In this document: piece by piece, positions 13,108-25,400 of the stretch
How the letters are laid out: each line of letters starts with the position of its first letter
How positions within the stretch are numbered: the stretch's first letter is position 1
NCBI RefSeq assembly: GCF_040802235.1
Contig: NC_133169.1
Span: 40,307,034-40,371,033, forward strand
Origin: Manis javanica
Taxonomy: Eukaryota; Chordata; Mammalia; Pholidota; Manidae
Length of the DNA stretch: 64,000 bases
Reading direction: 5' to 3'
Made by a program: the position numbers and the translations under genes
Notes under the pieces: model-generated
Seen by the model: the letters and a program-made list of their open reading frames with translations, nothing else
What the model was told of the DNA's origin: nothing
Databases searched by the model: none

Positions 13108-14005
13108 ATGAAAAAGCAAAACTACAGGCAGACAAAGATCACAGAGACAACCCTGAGAAGGAGACAGACCTAACCAGTCCTCCTGAAAAAGAATTCAAAA
13201 TAAAAATCATGAACATGCTGACAGAGATACAGAGAAAAATGCAAGAGCAATGGGATGAGATGCAGAGAAAAATGCAAGAGCAGTGGCATGAAGTCCGGAA
13301 GGAGATCACAGATGTCAGGAAGGAGATCACAGAAGTGAAACAATCCCTGGAAGGATTTATAAGCAGAATGGATAAGATGCAAGAGGCCATTGAAGGAATA
13401 GAAGCCAGAGAACAGGAACGTATAGAAGCTGACATAGAGAGAGATAAAAGGATCTCCAGGAATGAAACAACACTAAGAGAACTATGTGACCAAGCCAAAA
13501 GGAAGAATATTCGTATTATAGGGATACCAGAAGAAGAAGAAAGAGGAAAAGGGATAGAAAGTCTCTTTGAAGAAATAATTGCTGAAAACTTCCCCAAACT
13601 GGGGGAGGAAATAATCGAACAGACCATGGAATTACACAGAACCCCCAACAGAAAGGATCCAAGGAGGACAACACCAAGACACATAGTAATTAAAATGGCA
13701 AGGATCAAGGACAAGGAAAGAGTTTTAAAGGCAGCTAGAGAGAAAAAGGTCACCTATAAAGGAAAACCCATCAACCCATCAGGCTAACGTCAGACTTCTC
13801 GACAGAAACCCTACAGGCCAGAAGAGAATGCCATGATATACTTAATGCAATGAAACAGAAGGGCCTTGAACCAAGGATACTGTATCCAGCACGACTATCA
13901 TTTAAATATGATGGTGGGATTAAACAATACCCAGACAAGCAAAAGCTGAGGGAATTTTCTTCCCACAAACCACCTCTACAGGGCATTCTACAGGGACTGC
14001 TCTAG
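13108..14005 (+). pseudogene. L1-2 ORF1 remnant
   Basis: RNA-binding chaperone of L1. The expected start ATGAAAAAGCAAAACTAC is at 13108 and the stop after GILQGLL is at about 14005. A frameshift near 13150 puts the start out of frame with the main open stretch (to 13787). The coiled coil contains a near-perfect duplication, EMQRKMQEQWDEMQRKMQEQ (about 13225-13285), followed by EVRKEITDVRKEITEVKQ. The core NIRIIGIPEEEE and the C-terminal ARIKDKERVLKAAR segment are present; the C-terminal domain continues in another frame after 13787. Confidence 0.85.
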
Positions 14006-14176
14006 ATGGTACAACCCCTAAAAAGAGCACAGAAGAAAATACACAACATATGAAGAAGAATGGAGGAGGAGGAATTAAAAGGGAGAGAAGAAAAGAATGT
14101 CCAGACAGTGTATATAACAGCTCAATAAGCGAGCTAAGTTAAGCAGTAAGATACTAAAGAAGCTAACCTTGAACCT

Positions 14177-17100
14177 TTGGTAACCACGAATCTAAAGCCT
14201 GCAATGGCAATAAGCACATATCTCTCAATAGTCACCCTAAATGTAAATGGACTTAATGCACCAATCAAAAGACACAGAGTAATAGAATGGATAAAAAAGC
14301 AAGACCCATCTATATGCTGCTTACAAGAAACTCACCTTAAACTCAAAGATAAGCATAGACAAAAAGTCAAGGGATGGAAAAACATATTTCAGGCAAACAA
14401 CAGAGAGAAGGAAGCAGGGGTTTCAGTATTAGTATCAGAAAAAATAGACTTCAAAACAAAGAAAGTAACAAGAGATAAAGAAGGATACTACATAATGATA
14501 AAGGGCTCAGTCCAACAAGAGGATATAACCATTCTAAATATACATGCACCCAATACAGGAGCACCAGTATATGTGAAGCAAATACTAACAGAACTAAAGA
14601 GGGAAATAAACTGCAATGCATTCATTGTAGGAGACTTCAACACACCACTCACCCCAAAGGATACATCCACAGGGCAGAAAATAAGTAAGGACACACAGGC
14701 ACTGAACAACACACTAGAACAGATGGACCTAATAGACATCTATAGAACTCTACATCCAAAAGCAGCAGGATATACATTCTCCTCAAGTGCACATGGAACA
14801 TTCTCCAGATTAGAAAATAAACAAAATAGATAAGCCTCTAGCCCAACTTATTAAGAGAAAAAGAGAATCAACACAAATCAACATAATCAGAAATGAGAAT
14901 GGAAAAATCACGACAGACTCCACAGAAATACAAAGAATTATGAAAGACTACTATGAAAATCTATATGCCAATAAGCTGGAAAACCTAGAAGAAATAGACA
15001 AATTCCTAGAAAAATACAACCTCCCAAGACTGACCATGGAAGAAACACAAAAGTTAAACAAACCAATTACGAGCAAAGAAATTGAAACAGTAATCAAAAA
15101 ACTACCCAAGAACAAAACCCCGGGGCAGGACAGATTTACCTCGGAATTTTATCAGACACACAGAGAAGACATAGTACCCATTCTCATTAAAGTGTTCCAC
15201 AAAATAGAAGAAGAGGGAATACTCCCAAACTCATTCTATGAAGCCAACATCACCCTACTACCAAAACCAGGCAAAGACCCCAGTAAAAAAGAAAATTACA
15301 GACCAATATCCCTGATGAATGTAGATGCAAAAATACTCAATAAAATATTAGCAAACAGAATTCAACAGTATACCAAAAGGACCATACACAATGACCAAGT
15401 GGGATTCATCCCAGGGATGTAAGATGGTACAACATTCGAAAATCCATCAACATCATCCACCACATCAACAAAAAGAAAGACAAAAACCACATGATCATCT
15501 CCATAGATGCTGAAAAAGCACTTGACAAAATTCAACATCCATTCATGATAAAAACTCTCAGCAAAATGGGTATAGAAGGCAAGTACCTCAACATAATAAA
15601 GGCCATATATGATAAACCCACAGCTAGCATTATACTGAACAGTGAGAAGCTGAAAGCATTTCCTCTGAGATCGGGAACCAGACAGGGATGCCCACTCTCC
15701 CCACTGTTATTTAACATAGTACTGGAGGTCCTAGCCACGGCAATCAGACAAAACAAAGAAATACAAGGAATCCAGATTGGTAAAGAAGAAGTTAAACTGT
15801 CACTATTTGCAGATGATATGATACTGTACATTAAAAAACCCTAAATACTCCACTCCAAAACTACTAGAACTGATATCGGAATACAGCAAAGTTGAAAGAT
15901 ACAAAATTAACACACAGAAATCTGTAGCTTTCCTATACACTAACAATGAATCAATAGAAAGAGAAATCAGGAAAACAATTCCATTCACCATTGCATCAAA
16001 AAGAATAAAATACCTAGGAATAAACCTAACCAAAGAAGTGAAAGACTTATACTCTGAAAACTACAAGTCACTCTTAAGAGAAACTAAGGGGACACTAATA
16101 AATGGAAACTCATCCCATGCTCATGGCTAGGAAGAATTAATATCGTCAAAATGGCCATCCTGCCCAAAGCAATATACAGATTTGATGCAATCCCTCTCAA
16201 ATTACCAGCAACATTCTTCAATGAATTGGAACAAATAATTCAAAAATTCATATGAAAACACCAAAGACCCTGAATAGCCAAGCAATCCTGAAAAAGAAGA
16301 ATAAAGGAGGGCGGATCTCACTCACCAACTTCAAACTCTACTTACAAAGCCATAGTAATCAAGACAATTTGGTAGTGACACAAGAACAGAGCCACAGACC
16401 AGTGGAACAGATTAGAGACTCCAGAAATTAACCCAAACATATATGGTCAATTAATATTTGATAAAGGAGCCATGGACATACAATGGCAAAATGACAGTCT
16501 CTTCAACAGATGGTGCTGGCAAACTGGACAGCTACATGTAGGAGAATAAAACTGGACCATTGTCTAACCCTATATACAAAGGTAAACTCAAAATGGATCA
16601 AAGACCTGAATGTAAGTCATGAAATCATTAAACTCTTGGAAAAAAACATAGGCAAAAACCTCTTAGACATAAACATGAGTGACCTCTTCTTGAACATATC
16701 TCCCCGGGCAAGGAAAACAACAGCAAAAATGAACAAGTGGGACTACATTAAGCTGAAAAGCTGCTGTACAGTGAAAGACACCATCAATAGAACAGAAAGT
16801 ACCCCTACAGTATGGGAGAATATATTTGAAAATGACAGATCCGATAAAGGCTTGATGTACAGAATATATAAAGAGCTCACACACCTCAACAAACAAAAAA
16901 CAAATAACCCAATTAAAAAATGGGCAGAGGAACTGAATAGACAGTTCTCTAAAAAAGAAATACAGATGGCTAACAGACACATGAAAAGATGCTCCACATC
17001 GCTAATTATAAGAGAAATGCAAATTAAAACTACAATGAGGTATCACCTCACACCAGTAAGGATAGCTGCCATCCAAAAGACAAACAACAACAAATGTTGG

Positions 17101-17526
17101 CGAGGCTGTGGAGAAAGGGGAACCCTCCTACACTGCTGGTGGGAATGTAAATTAGTTCAACCATTGTGGAAAGCAGTATGGAGGTTCATCAAAATGCTCA
17201 AAACAGACCTCCCATTTGACCCAGGAATTCCACTCCTAGGAATTTACCCTAGGAATGCAGCAATCAAGTTTGAGAAAGACTGATGCACTCCTATGTTTAT
17301 CGCAGCACTATTTACAATAGCCAAGAATTGGAAGCAACCTAAATGTCCATCGGTAGATGAATGGATAAAAAAGATGTGGTACATATACACAATGGAATAC
17401 TACTCAGCCATAAGAAGTGGAAAAATCCAACCATTTGCAGCAACATGGATGGAGCTGGAGAGTATTATGCTCAGTGAAATAAGCCAAGCGAAGAAACAGA
17501 AATACCAAATGATTTCACTCATCTGA
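14177..17526 (+). pseudogene. L1-2 ORF2 remnant with internal deletion
   Basis: The endonuclease domain is open from 14177 to 14833 (VTLNVNGLN, CCLQETHLK, GDFNTPLTP). At about 14810 the sequence jumps from the end of the endonuclease to [15 protein letters not shown]-type sequence; compared with the copy at 20593 about 490 bases are missing. Reverse transcriptase blocks follow: [12 protein letters not shown] at about 15120, [14 protein letters not shown] and the active-site block [12 protein letters not shown] (to 15844). The C-terminal cysteine-rich stretch [18 protein letters not shown] is at about 17098-17150. Further stops and frameshifts make it non-functional. Confidence 0.88.
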
Positions 17527-17867
17527 GGAGTATAGGAACAAAGGAAAAACTTAAGGAACAAAACAGCAGTGGAATTACAGAACCCAAAAATGGACTAACA
17601 GGTACCAAAGGGAAAGGAACTGGGGAGTATGGGTGGACAGGGAGGGATAAGGGGTGGGAAGAAGGGGGGTATTAAGATTAGCATGCATGGGTGGGAGGGA
17701 GAAAGGGGAGGGTGGGCTGCACAACACAGAGAGGACAAGTAGTGACTCTACAACATTTTGCTAAGCTGATGGACAGTAACCGTAATGTGATTGTTAGGGG
17801 AGACCTGATATAGGGGAGAGCATAGTAAACATAGTATTCTTCATGTAAGTGTAGATTAAAAATAAAA

Positions 17868-17920
17868 AAAAAGAAAGAAAGAAAGAAAGAGAGAGAGAAA
17901 GAAAGAAAGAAAGAAAGAAA
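17868..17920 (+). repeat. GAAA microsatellite at the L1/ERV junction
   Basis: A run of GAAA and GA units grown out of the A-rich L1 3' end, just before the ERV tail. The other copies have shorter A-rich tracts at the same place (for example 48165-48200 and 50688-50697). Confidence 0.9.
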
Positions 17921-19736
17921 AGGGGGATTACTCCTTGATAGGATAAAACTATTGGTAAATCAAAGACCAACGCATGCTTTAAATATCCTTAATGTTGATC
18001 ACTTAAAGGGTGTCAGATGATCAGCTATGGAGGTACTCTTTTCTGATAATATTCCTTTCTCTTAATAAAAATTTTAAAAAAAAGCAATTACTGTGTGCTG
18101 ACCTCCAATGAGTTCTGCACAGTGGTATAGAGGGAATGTCAAAGTGTGGGCAAAGGGTCTGTTTGTTTCTATGCAGAAGATCAAGGCCTATCTTGGATAC
18201 CCAGAAAATGAACTAAGATACGATATGAAGAGGAGCTTCTGGCATCAGCACTCTCTGGAGGACTTGTGCCAGGGAATGATCATCAAAAATCCTCCACAGT
18301 GATCCGGATGATGCTGCGTTTGTGGCTGCATCCAGCCCACCATCTCTTGGACTTGCCATAGGAATGAGGAGGGAGATGTCTAGGTTGGCATGTGCATACA
18401 GTGAGACAACGAATTTCACTGCATCTGTACTGTTGGAACACAACCAGGAGTTGGGAGGGGTGCAAGTTGTAGCACTCCAAAATCTCATGAATATAGACTA
18501 CCTACGGTTAAATGAACATATGGGATGTGAACAGATCCCAGAAATGCGCTGCTTTAATTTGTCTGATTGTTCAAGTACAGTTGGACAATATCCATCATAT
18601 CATAGATAAATTTTCACAGGTGCCTAGGGTGCCTAACTGGTTTTCTTGGCTTCACTGGAAATGGATGGTAATTATAGATTTGCTTTGTTTATGTCACCGT
18701 ATTCCTATTATGTTAATATGTGTGTGCAAATTAGTTAGTAGTTTAAAACCTAGACATACTTAAGGTATTCTACAAGAAGATATGTCAAAGAAATAATCAA
18801 TCCTCCCATGTTTAGTTCCATATGCTACATCTATAGCTTTTCTTTTTCCTTCCTAATTACAACACTTAAATAGAATTCGTGCCTCATATCGAATTTACCG
18901 AGTATCATAATTCCTCCAGGTGGTAAAGATACCTCGAGACAACTGCTGGGCATAGAAGCCACAGGGCATAAATCTGCAAAGAAGTAAAAAGCTAACCTTT
19001 TCAAACAATATGGCTTCTCTCTCACTTACCAACTTTACATTTCCCTGTATGGCCCCGGAAGATGACTGGTTAGCCAGAGATGGGTAAGATTCCTCAAGGG
19101 ACGAACAACCTAAGACAGGCACAGTCACAGGGGGGCCATCAGGTGAGAATTTGGGGATCAACAGAGGTGAGGCTCAGAACCTCACCCCCCCCTGCTTTGA
19201 GAGGAATCTTCTGCATCCCTGGATGTCTTGCTGCCCTTGTCTAGCCTGGATTAATACTTAGTCCATAGGCACACACCTGATCATCTGATCATCTACATTT
19301 GCCCTCTTACAGCACTAAACTATGCTTTCTACCTTTATCTTGCATCTACCTACCACTTCAGCATTTTATTAAAAATAAAGATAATAATAATAATAGAGGG
19401 AGAAATGTGGGATCAACATATAAATCAAGTACAAAAATCAAATGAATATTCATATTTGACCTGATTGTTTATAGTTCATAATGCGTGATCAAAACCGAAA
19501 GTTTCTGTGATGAATGCCCTTGTACTGTTCACCATGTAAGAATTTATTCACTATGTAAGAATTCGTTCACCATGTAAGAACTTGTTCGTTATGCTTCAGA
19601 AGATTGGAGACTGACGAGAATTAGGCTTGAGATGGATTAATGATTGTACATTGAGCATTGACCCCCCTATACTGAATTTTATTGTTGTTAACAACTATTT
19701 GATCAATAAATATGAGAGATGCCCTCTCAAAAAAAA
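17921..19736 (+). mobile_element. ERV-derived tail A (env end plus LTR), fused to L1-2
   Basis: Fossil retroviral 3' end. In order: a spacer of about 150 bases (17921-18078), an env-derived region (about 18080-18765) with a recognisable transmembrane-subunit segment, non-coding sequence, a purine tract AGAGGGAGAAA (19395-19405) and an LTR beginning TGTGGGATC at 19406. The LTR carries AATAAA at 19705-19710 and ends in poly-A from about 19729. The 3' end is therefore at the LTR polyadenylation point: U3 and R only, as expected of a processed transcript. No gag, pol or primer-binding site is present. The env part is broken by several changes. The retroviral class is not certain; the LTR start would suit a class II (betaretrovirus-like) family. 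Confidence 0.85.
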
Positions 19737-19750
19737 AAATAGAATCTCCT
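19737..19750 (+). repeat. Target-site duplication, right copy (AAATAGAATCTCCT)
   Basis: Identical to 11695-11708. It follows the poly-A of the ERV tail, not the L1 3' end, which proves that L1 and tail were inserted together. Confidence 0.93.
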
Positions 19751-20009
19751 CTACTCACTTTTATCTCAGAACTCCAGTAGTGGGTAAACTATTTTTATGG
19801 GAATTTATTATGTTGAGATCATATAATCCTACATGTCTGATTTCTATCATTCCAATTAGAAAGCCAGTGCTTGAAAGTTGAAATATTTTACAATATTCTT
19901 TTGTTTCTTGCTCGACCCTGTCTCTTATCTTCATACTAGAATCCTCAGTGTAATTTAAGTTCAATTTTTTTAACCAAGAAACATACATCACTAAAAAAGT
20001 TTCTTAGTT

Positions 20010-20578
20010 AAATAAATTTTATAAATGTGGTAAACACACATACATTCAAGTTTTTCTATTTTAACCATTTTCAAGTATACAGATCAGTATTAAGTATATT
20101 CAGGCTGTTGTACAATGTCCAGAATGTTTTTATATTGTAAAAGTGAAACACTCTACCCATTAAACAGCTCCCATTTCTCTCTGCCCTCAGTCCCTGGCAA
20201 CCAGCTTTCTACTTCATTTCCAGGAGTCTGACTGTTTTAGATACCTCATTTGAGGGGAATGATGCAGTACCAGTCTGTGTGTGACTGGGTCATTTCAATT
20301 ATCTAATGCCCTCAAGGTTCATCTGTTTTGTGGCTGTGTCAGAAAATCTTTTGAAAGGCAGATTAATATTCCACTCTGGATAGATCCCTCATTTTGTGTA
20401 CTTATTCATCTCTTGGTGTACATTTGGTTTTCTTCCACCTTTTCTCTTAACGTGAATAATGCTGCTATCAACATTGGTCCCTGCTTTCAACTCTTTTGGA
20501 CATATTCCTGGAAGTAGAACTGCTCTAAAATAATTTGGAATATCAAATAAATGCAGGTATTTTTTATTCACTTTAAAG
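20010..20578 (-). mobile_element. Old L1 fragment (antisense), interrupted by L1-3
   Basis: Plus-strand phrases such as CTATTTTAACCATTTTCAAG, CCCTGGCAACCAGCTTTCTA and GTGAATAATGCTGCTATCAA are typical of the antisense of ancient mammalian L1 or HAL1 3' regions. It is strongly diverged. The younger L1 at 20593 inserted into or beside it; 26631-26720 probably continues the same fragment. Confidence 0.65.
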
Positions 20579-20592
20579 AATAGTCCATTTCA
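20579..20592 (+). repeat. Target-site duplication of L1-3, left copy (AATAGTCCATTTCA)
   Basis: The same 14 bases recur at 26617-26630 after the L1-3 A-rich end. The copies are identical, which marks both ends of a recent full-length L1 insertion. Confidence 0.93.
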
Positions 20593-21411
20593 AAGGTGTA
20601 GCCAAGATGGCAGCATGTGTAGGACAGTGGGAATCTTCTCCCAAAAACATATATATTTTTGAAAATACAACAAATACAACTATCCCTAAAAGAGAGACCA
20701 GAAGACACAGGACAACAGCCAGACTACATCCACACCTGTGAGAACCCAGCACATGGTGAAAGGGGTAAGATACAAGCCACACCCTGGCAGGACCCAAGGC
20801 CCCTCACCCCAGTTCCCAGCAGGAGGAGAGGAGTTGGAGCAGGGAGGGAGAGGGAACCCAGGACTTCTAAACACCCAGCCCTAGCCATCCGCACCAGAGC
20901 GCAGACACACAGTGCATGCATGGGGTCCTGGAAACTAGGGAAGCAGGACAGTAAGACCTGGGAGTGGGTCCCGCAGCCAGAGCCCCTGGGACAAAGAAAA
21001 GTGAGTGCTTTTTGAAAGTCTTAAAGGGACAGGGACCCCACCGCTGGACAGAAGCATCGCAGTTCACAGTCCAGCAGCTGGAAATTCCAGGAAACTCCGG
21101 GCACACTAACCCCCTGGACAACAGTTCTGAGACCAATCACAGAGTTAAACAGCCAAACAGTCCCCCGTCCATTACCCCTCTGGGGCCCCGACATAGTACA
21201 GCAGCAGCCTGAGGCTGGCCATGCACACAGCAAGGGAGCTTCCTCTGTACCAGCTGGGCAAGATACAGAGACCTGGCCTATACTCAATTGCCCAACACAA
21301 GTAAATAGGGGGTGTAGTTGTACCAGTAAAGAAAGGCCAGGAGCAAGTGGAAAGAGTCTTGGCTCTCCAAGCTGACAGATGAGTAAATAGCATACCACTG
21401 CACCTATCAAC

Positions 21412-22262
21412 ATGAAAAGGCAAAAAAATTTGATCCAGACAAGACTAACCCAGACATCAACATCTTCTACATCTTGCCCTGAGAAGGAACCTGGGGAGAT
21501 AGATTTAACCAATCTTCCTGAAAAGGAATTCAAAACAAAAGTCATAAACATGCTGATGGACTTGCAGAGAAATATGCAAGAACTAAGGAGGGAGAACACA
21601 GAAATAAAACAAGCTCTGGAAGGACTTCAAAACAGAATGGAAGAGATGCAAAAGACCATTAATGGACTAGAAAACAGAGAACAGGAACACAGAGAAGCTG
21701 ATGCAGAGAGAGATAAAAGTATCTCCAGGAATGAAAGAATATTAAGAGAACTGTGTGACCAATCGAAAAGGAACAATATATGCATTATAGGGATACCAGA
21801 AGAAGAGAGAGAAAAAGGGATAGAAAGTGTCTTTGAAGAAAGAATTGCTGAAAACTTCCCCAAACTAGGGGAGAAAATGGCCTATCAGATCACAGAGGAA
21901 CACAGAACTCCCATGACAAGGGATCCAAGGAAGGCAAGACCAAGACATATAATGATTAAAATGGCAAAGATCAAAGACAAGGACAGAGTATTAAAGGCAG
22001 ACAGACAGAAAAAAATGGTCACCTACAAAGGAAAACCCATCGTTAGACTTCTCAACAGAAACCTTACAGGCCAGAAGAGAATGGCATGATATACTTAATG
22101 CAATGAAGCAGAAGGGCCTAGAACCAAGACTACTGTATCCAGCATGATTATGATTTAAACATGAAGGTGAGATTAAACAATTCCCAGATAAGCAAAAGTT
22201 GAAGGAATTTGCCTCCCACAAACTACCTCTACATGGCATCTTACAGGGACTGCTCTCAATGG
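21412..22262 (+). pseudogene. L1-3 ORF1, nearly complete but frameshifted late
   Basis: Open from the ATG at 21412 (MKRQKNLIQTRLTQTS) for about 210 codons of correct sequence. It has a short coiled coil lacking the duplicated EMQRKMQEQ block of L1-2, the core NICIIGIPEEE, and ARPRHIMIKMAKIKDKDRVL. After GKPI (about 22040) bases are missing, so the reading changes frame and ends at 22089; the normal C-terminal domain remains visible to about 22260. It is the least damaged ORF1 in the window. Confidence 0.85.
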
Positions 22263-22426
22263 GAGCACTCCTAAAAAGACCACAGAACAAAACACCCAAC
22301 ATATGAAGAAGGGAGGAGGAGGAATAAGAAGGTAGAGAAATAAAAAATCATCAGACCGCGTTTATTATACCTCAATAAGCAAGTAAAGTTAGACAGTCAG
22401 ATAGTAAAGAAGCTAACCTTGAACCT

Positions 22427-25400
22427 TTGGTAACCACAAACTTAAAGCCTGCAATGGCAATAAGTACATACCTTTCAATAATCACCCTGAATGTAACTCT
22501 ACTGAATGCATCAATCAAAAGACACAGAGTAATAGAATGGATAAAAAAGCAAGACCCACCCACAGGCCGCTTACAAGAGACTCACCTCAAACCCAAAGAC
22601 ATGCACAGACTTAAAGTCAAGGGATGGAAAAAGATATTATATGCAAACGACAGAGAGAAAAAAGCAGGTGTTGCAATATTAGTATCAGAAAAAATAGACT
22701 TCAAAATGAAAGTAACAAAAGATAAAGAAGGACATTGCATAATGATAAAGGGATCAGTCCAACAAGAGGAGATAACCATTATAAATATATATGCACCCAA
22801 TACAGGAGCAGAAACATATGTGAAACAAATACTAATAGAATTAAAGGAGGAAATAGAATGCAGTGCATTCATTTTGGGAGACTACAAAACACCACTCACA
22901 CCAAAGGACAGATCCAAGAGACAGAAAACAAGTAAGGGCACAGAGGCACTGAACAACACAATAGAACAGATGGACCCAATAGACATCTACAGAACTCTAC
23001 ATCAAAAAGCAACAGGATGCACATTCTTCTCAAGTGCACATGGAACATTCTCCAGAATAGACCACACACTAGGCCACAAAAAGAGCCTCAGTAAATTCCA
23101 AAGGATTGAAATTCTACCAAAAAACTTTTCAGACCACAAAGGCATAAAACTAGAAATAAATTGTACAAAGAAAGCAAAAAGGTCCACAAACACATGGAGG
23201 CTTAACAACATGCTCCTAAATAATCAATGGATTAATGACAAAATTAAAATGGAGATCCAGCAATATATGGAAACAAATGACAACAACAACACAAAGCCCC
23301 AACTACTGTGGGAAAGAGCAAAAGAAGTATTAAGAGGAAACTATATAGCAATCCAGGCATATTTAAAGATGGAAGAACAACCTCAAATGAATGATCTAAT
23401 GTCACAATTATCGAAACTGGAAAAAGAAGAACAAATGAGGCCTAAGGACAGCAGAAGGAGGAACATAATAAAGATCAGAGAAGAAATAAATAAAATTGAG
23501 AAGAATAAAACAATAGCAAAAATCAATGAAACCAAGAGCCGGTTCTTCGAGAAAATAAACAAAATAGATAAGCCTCTAGCCAGACATTTTAAGAGGAAAA
23601 GAGAGTCAACACACATCAACAGAATCAGAAACGAGACAGGAAAAATCACGACGGACCCCATAGAAATACAAAGAATAATTAAAGAATACTGTGAAAACTA
23701 CATGCTAACAAGCTGGGAAACCTAAGAGAAATGGACAACTGCATAGGAAAATGTAACCTAGCAAGACTGACCCAGAAAGAAACAGAAAATCTAAACAAAC
23801 CAACTACCAGCAACGAAATTGAAGCGGTAATCAAAAAACTACCAAAGAACAAAACCCCAGGCCATATGGATTTACCTTGGAATTTTATCAGACATACAGA
23901 GAAGACATAATACCCATTCTCCTTGAAGTTTTCTGGAAAATAGAAGAGGAGGGAATACTTCCAAACTCAATCTATGAAGCCAACATCACCCTAATACCAA
24001 AACAAGGCAAAGACCCCACAAAAAAGAAAACTACAGACCAATATCACTGATGAAAGTAGATGCACAAATACTCAACAAAATATACCAAATCAAATTCAAA
24101 AATACATCAAAAGGATCATACAGCATGACCAAGTGGGATTCATCCCAGGGATGCAAGGATGGTACAACATTCAAAAATCCATCAACATCTTCTACCACAT
24201 CAACAAAAAGAAAGACAAAAGCCAAATAATCATCTCCATAGATGACGAAAAGTCATTCGATAAAATTCAACATCCATTCATGATAAAGAACTCTTAACAG
24301 AATGGGTATAGAGGGCAAGTACCTCGACGTAATAAAGGCCATATATGTTATACCCACAGCCAACATCATACTGAACAGCGAGAAGCTGAAAGCTTTTCCT
24401 CTGCTATTGTTAACAAGACAGGGATGCCCACTCTCCCCACTGTTATTCAACATAGTACTGGAGGTCCTAGCCACAGCAATTAGACAAAACAAAGAAATAC
24501 GAGGAATCCAGATTGGTAAAGAAGAAGTTAAACTGTCACTATTTGCAGATGACATGATATTGTATATAAAAAACCCTAAAGACTCCACTCTGAAACTACT
24601 AGAGCTAATATCAGAATTCAGCAAAGTGGCAGGATACAAAATTAGCACACAGAATTCTGTGGCTTTCCTATACACTAACAAAGATCTAATAGAAATAGAA
24701 ATCAGGCAAACAATTCCATTCACAATAGCATCAAAAAGAATAAAATACCTAGGAATAAACCTAACCAAGGAAGTGAAAGACCTATACCCTGAAAACTATA
24801 AAACACTGTTAAGAGAAATTAAAGAGGTCACTAACAAATGGAAACTCATCCCATGCTCCTGGCTAAGAAGAATTAATATCATCAAAATGGCCATCCTGCC
24901 CAAAGCAGTATACAGATTCTATGCAACCCCTATCAAATTACCAACTGCATTCTTCAATGAACTGGAACAAATAGTTCAAAAATTCATCTGTAAACACCAA
25001 AGACCCCGAATAGCTAAAGCAATCCTGAGAAGGAAGACTAAAGTGTGGGGGGGACCTCACTACCCAACGTCAAGCTCTACTACAAAGCCACAGTAATCAA
25101 GACAATTTTGCACTGGCACAAGAACAGAGCCACAGACCAATGGAAGAGAATAGAGACTCCAAACATTAACCCAAACATATATGGTCAACTAATATTCGAT
25201 AAAGGGGGCATGGACATACAATGGGGAAATGACAGTCTCTTCAACAGATGGTGCTGGCAAAACTGGACAGCTACATGTAAGAGAATGAAACTGGATCACT
25301 GTCTAACCCCATACACAAAAGTAAATTTGAAATGGATCAAAGACTTGAATGTAAGTCATGAAACCATAAAACTCTTAGAAAAAAACATACGAAAAAATCT

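Larger units (their letters stand above)
11709..17864 (+). mobile_element. L1-2: full-length LINE-1 with tandem 5' UTR and ERV tail
   Basis: Begins GGAGGCAGAGCCAGGATGG at 11709, the usual L1 5' end with a YY1-like site. The long 5' UTR contains a tandem array (11970-12745). ORF1 (13108-14005) and ORF2 (14177-17526) follow, then a G-rich 3' UTR (17527-17850) ending in GTAGATTAAAAATAAA. The ORF2 has lost about 0.5 kb internally (junction near 14810). A GAAA microsatellite (about 17868-17920) separates it from the ERV tail at 17921. The TSDs at 11695 and 19737 enclose L1 plus tail together. Confidence 0.95.

Noticed and set aside
18512-18763. Open frame in tail A as a domesticated host env gene
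   Set aside because: Short, broken, and part of a multi-copy L1-carried tail; nothing shows selection or expression.
17921-19736. Tail A as an independent ERV or solo-LTR insertion next to an L1
   Set aside because: No 5' LTR, gag, pol or own TSD; it ends in poly-A at the LTR polyadenylation site, and the only TSD pair encloses L1 and tail together.
21021-21599. Long minus-strand reading frame across the 5' UTR/ORF1 start of L1-3
   Set aside because: Antisense shadow of the L1; no known motif, and similar antisense frames occur opposite the other ORF1s (for example 4969-5481 and 13139-13753).
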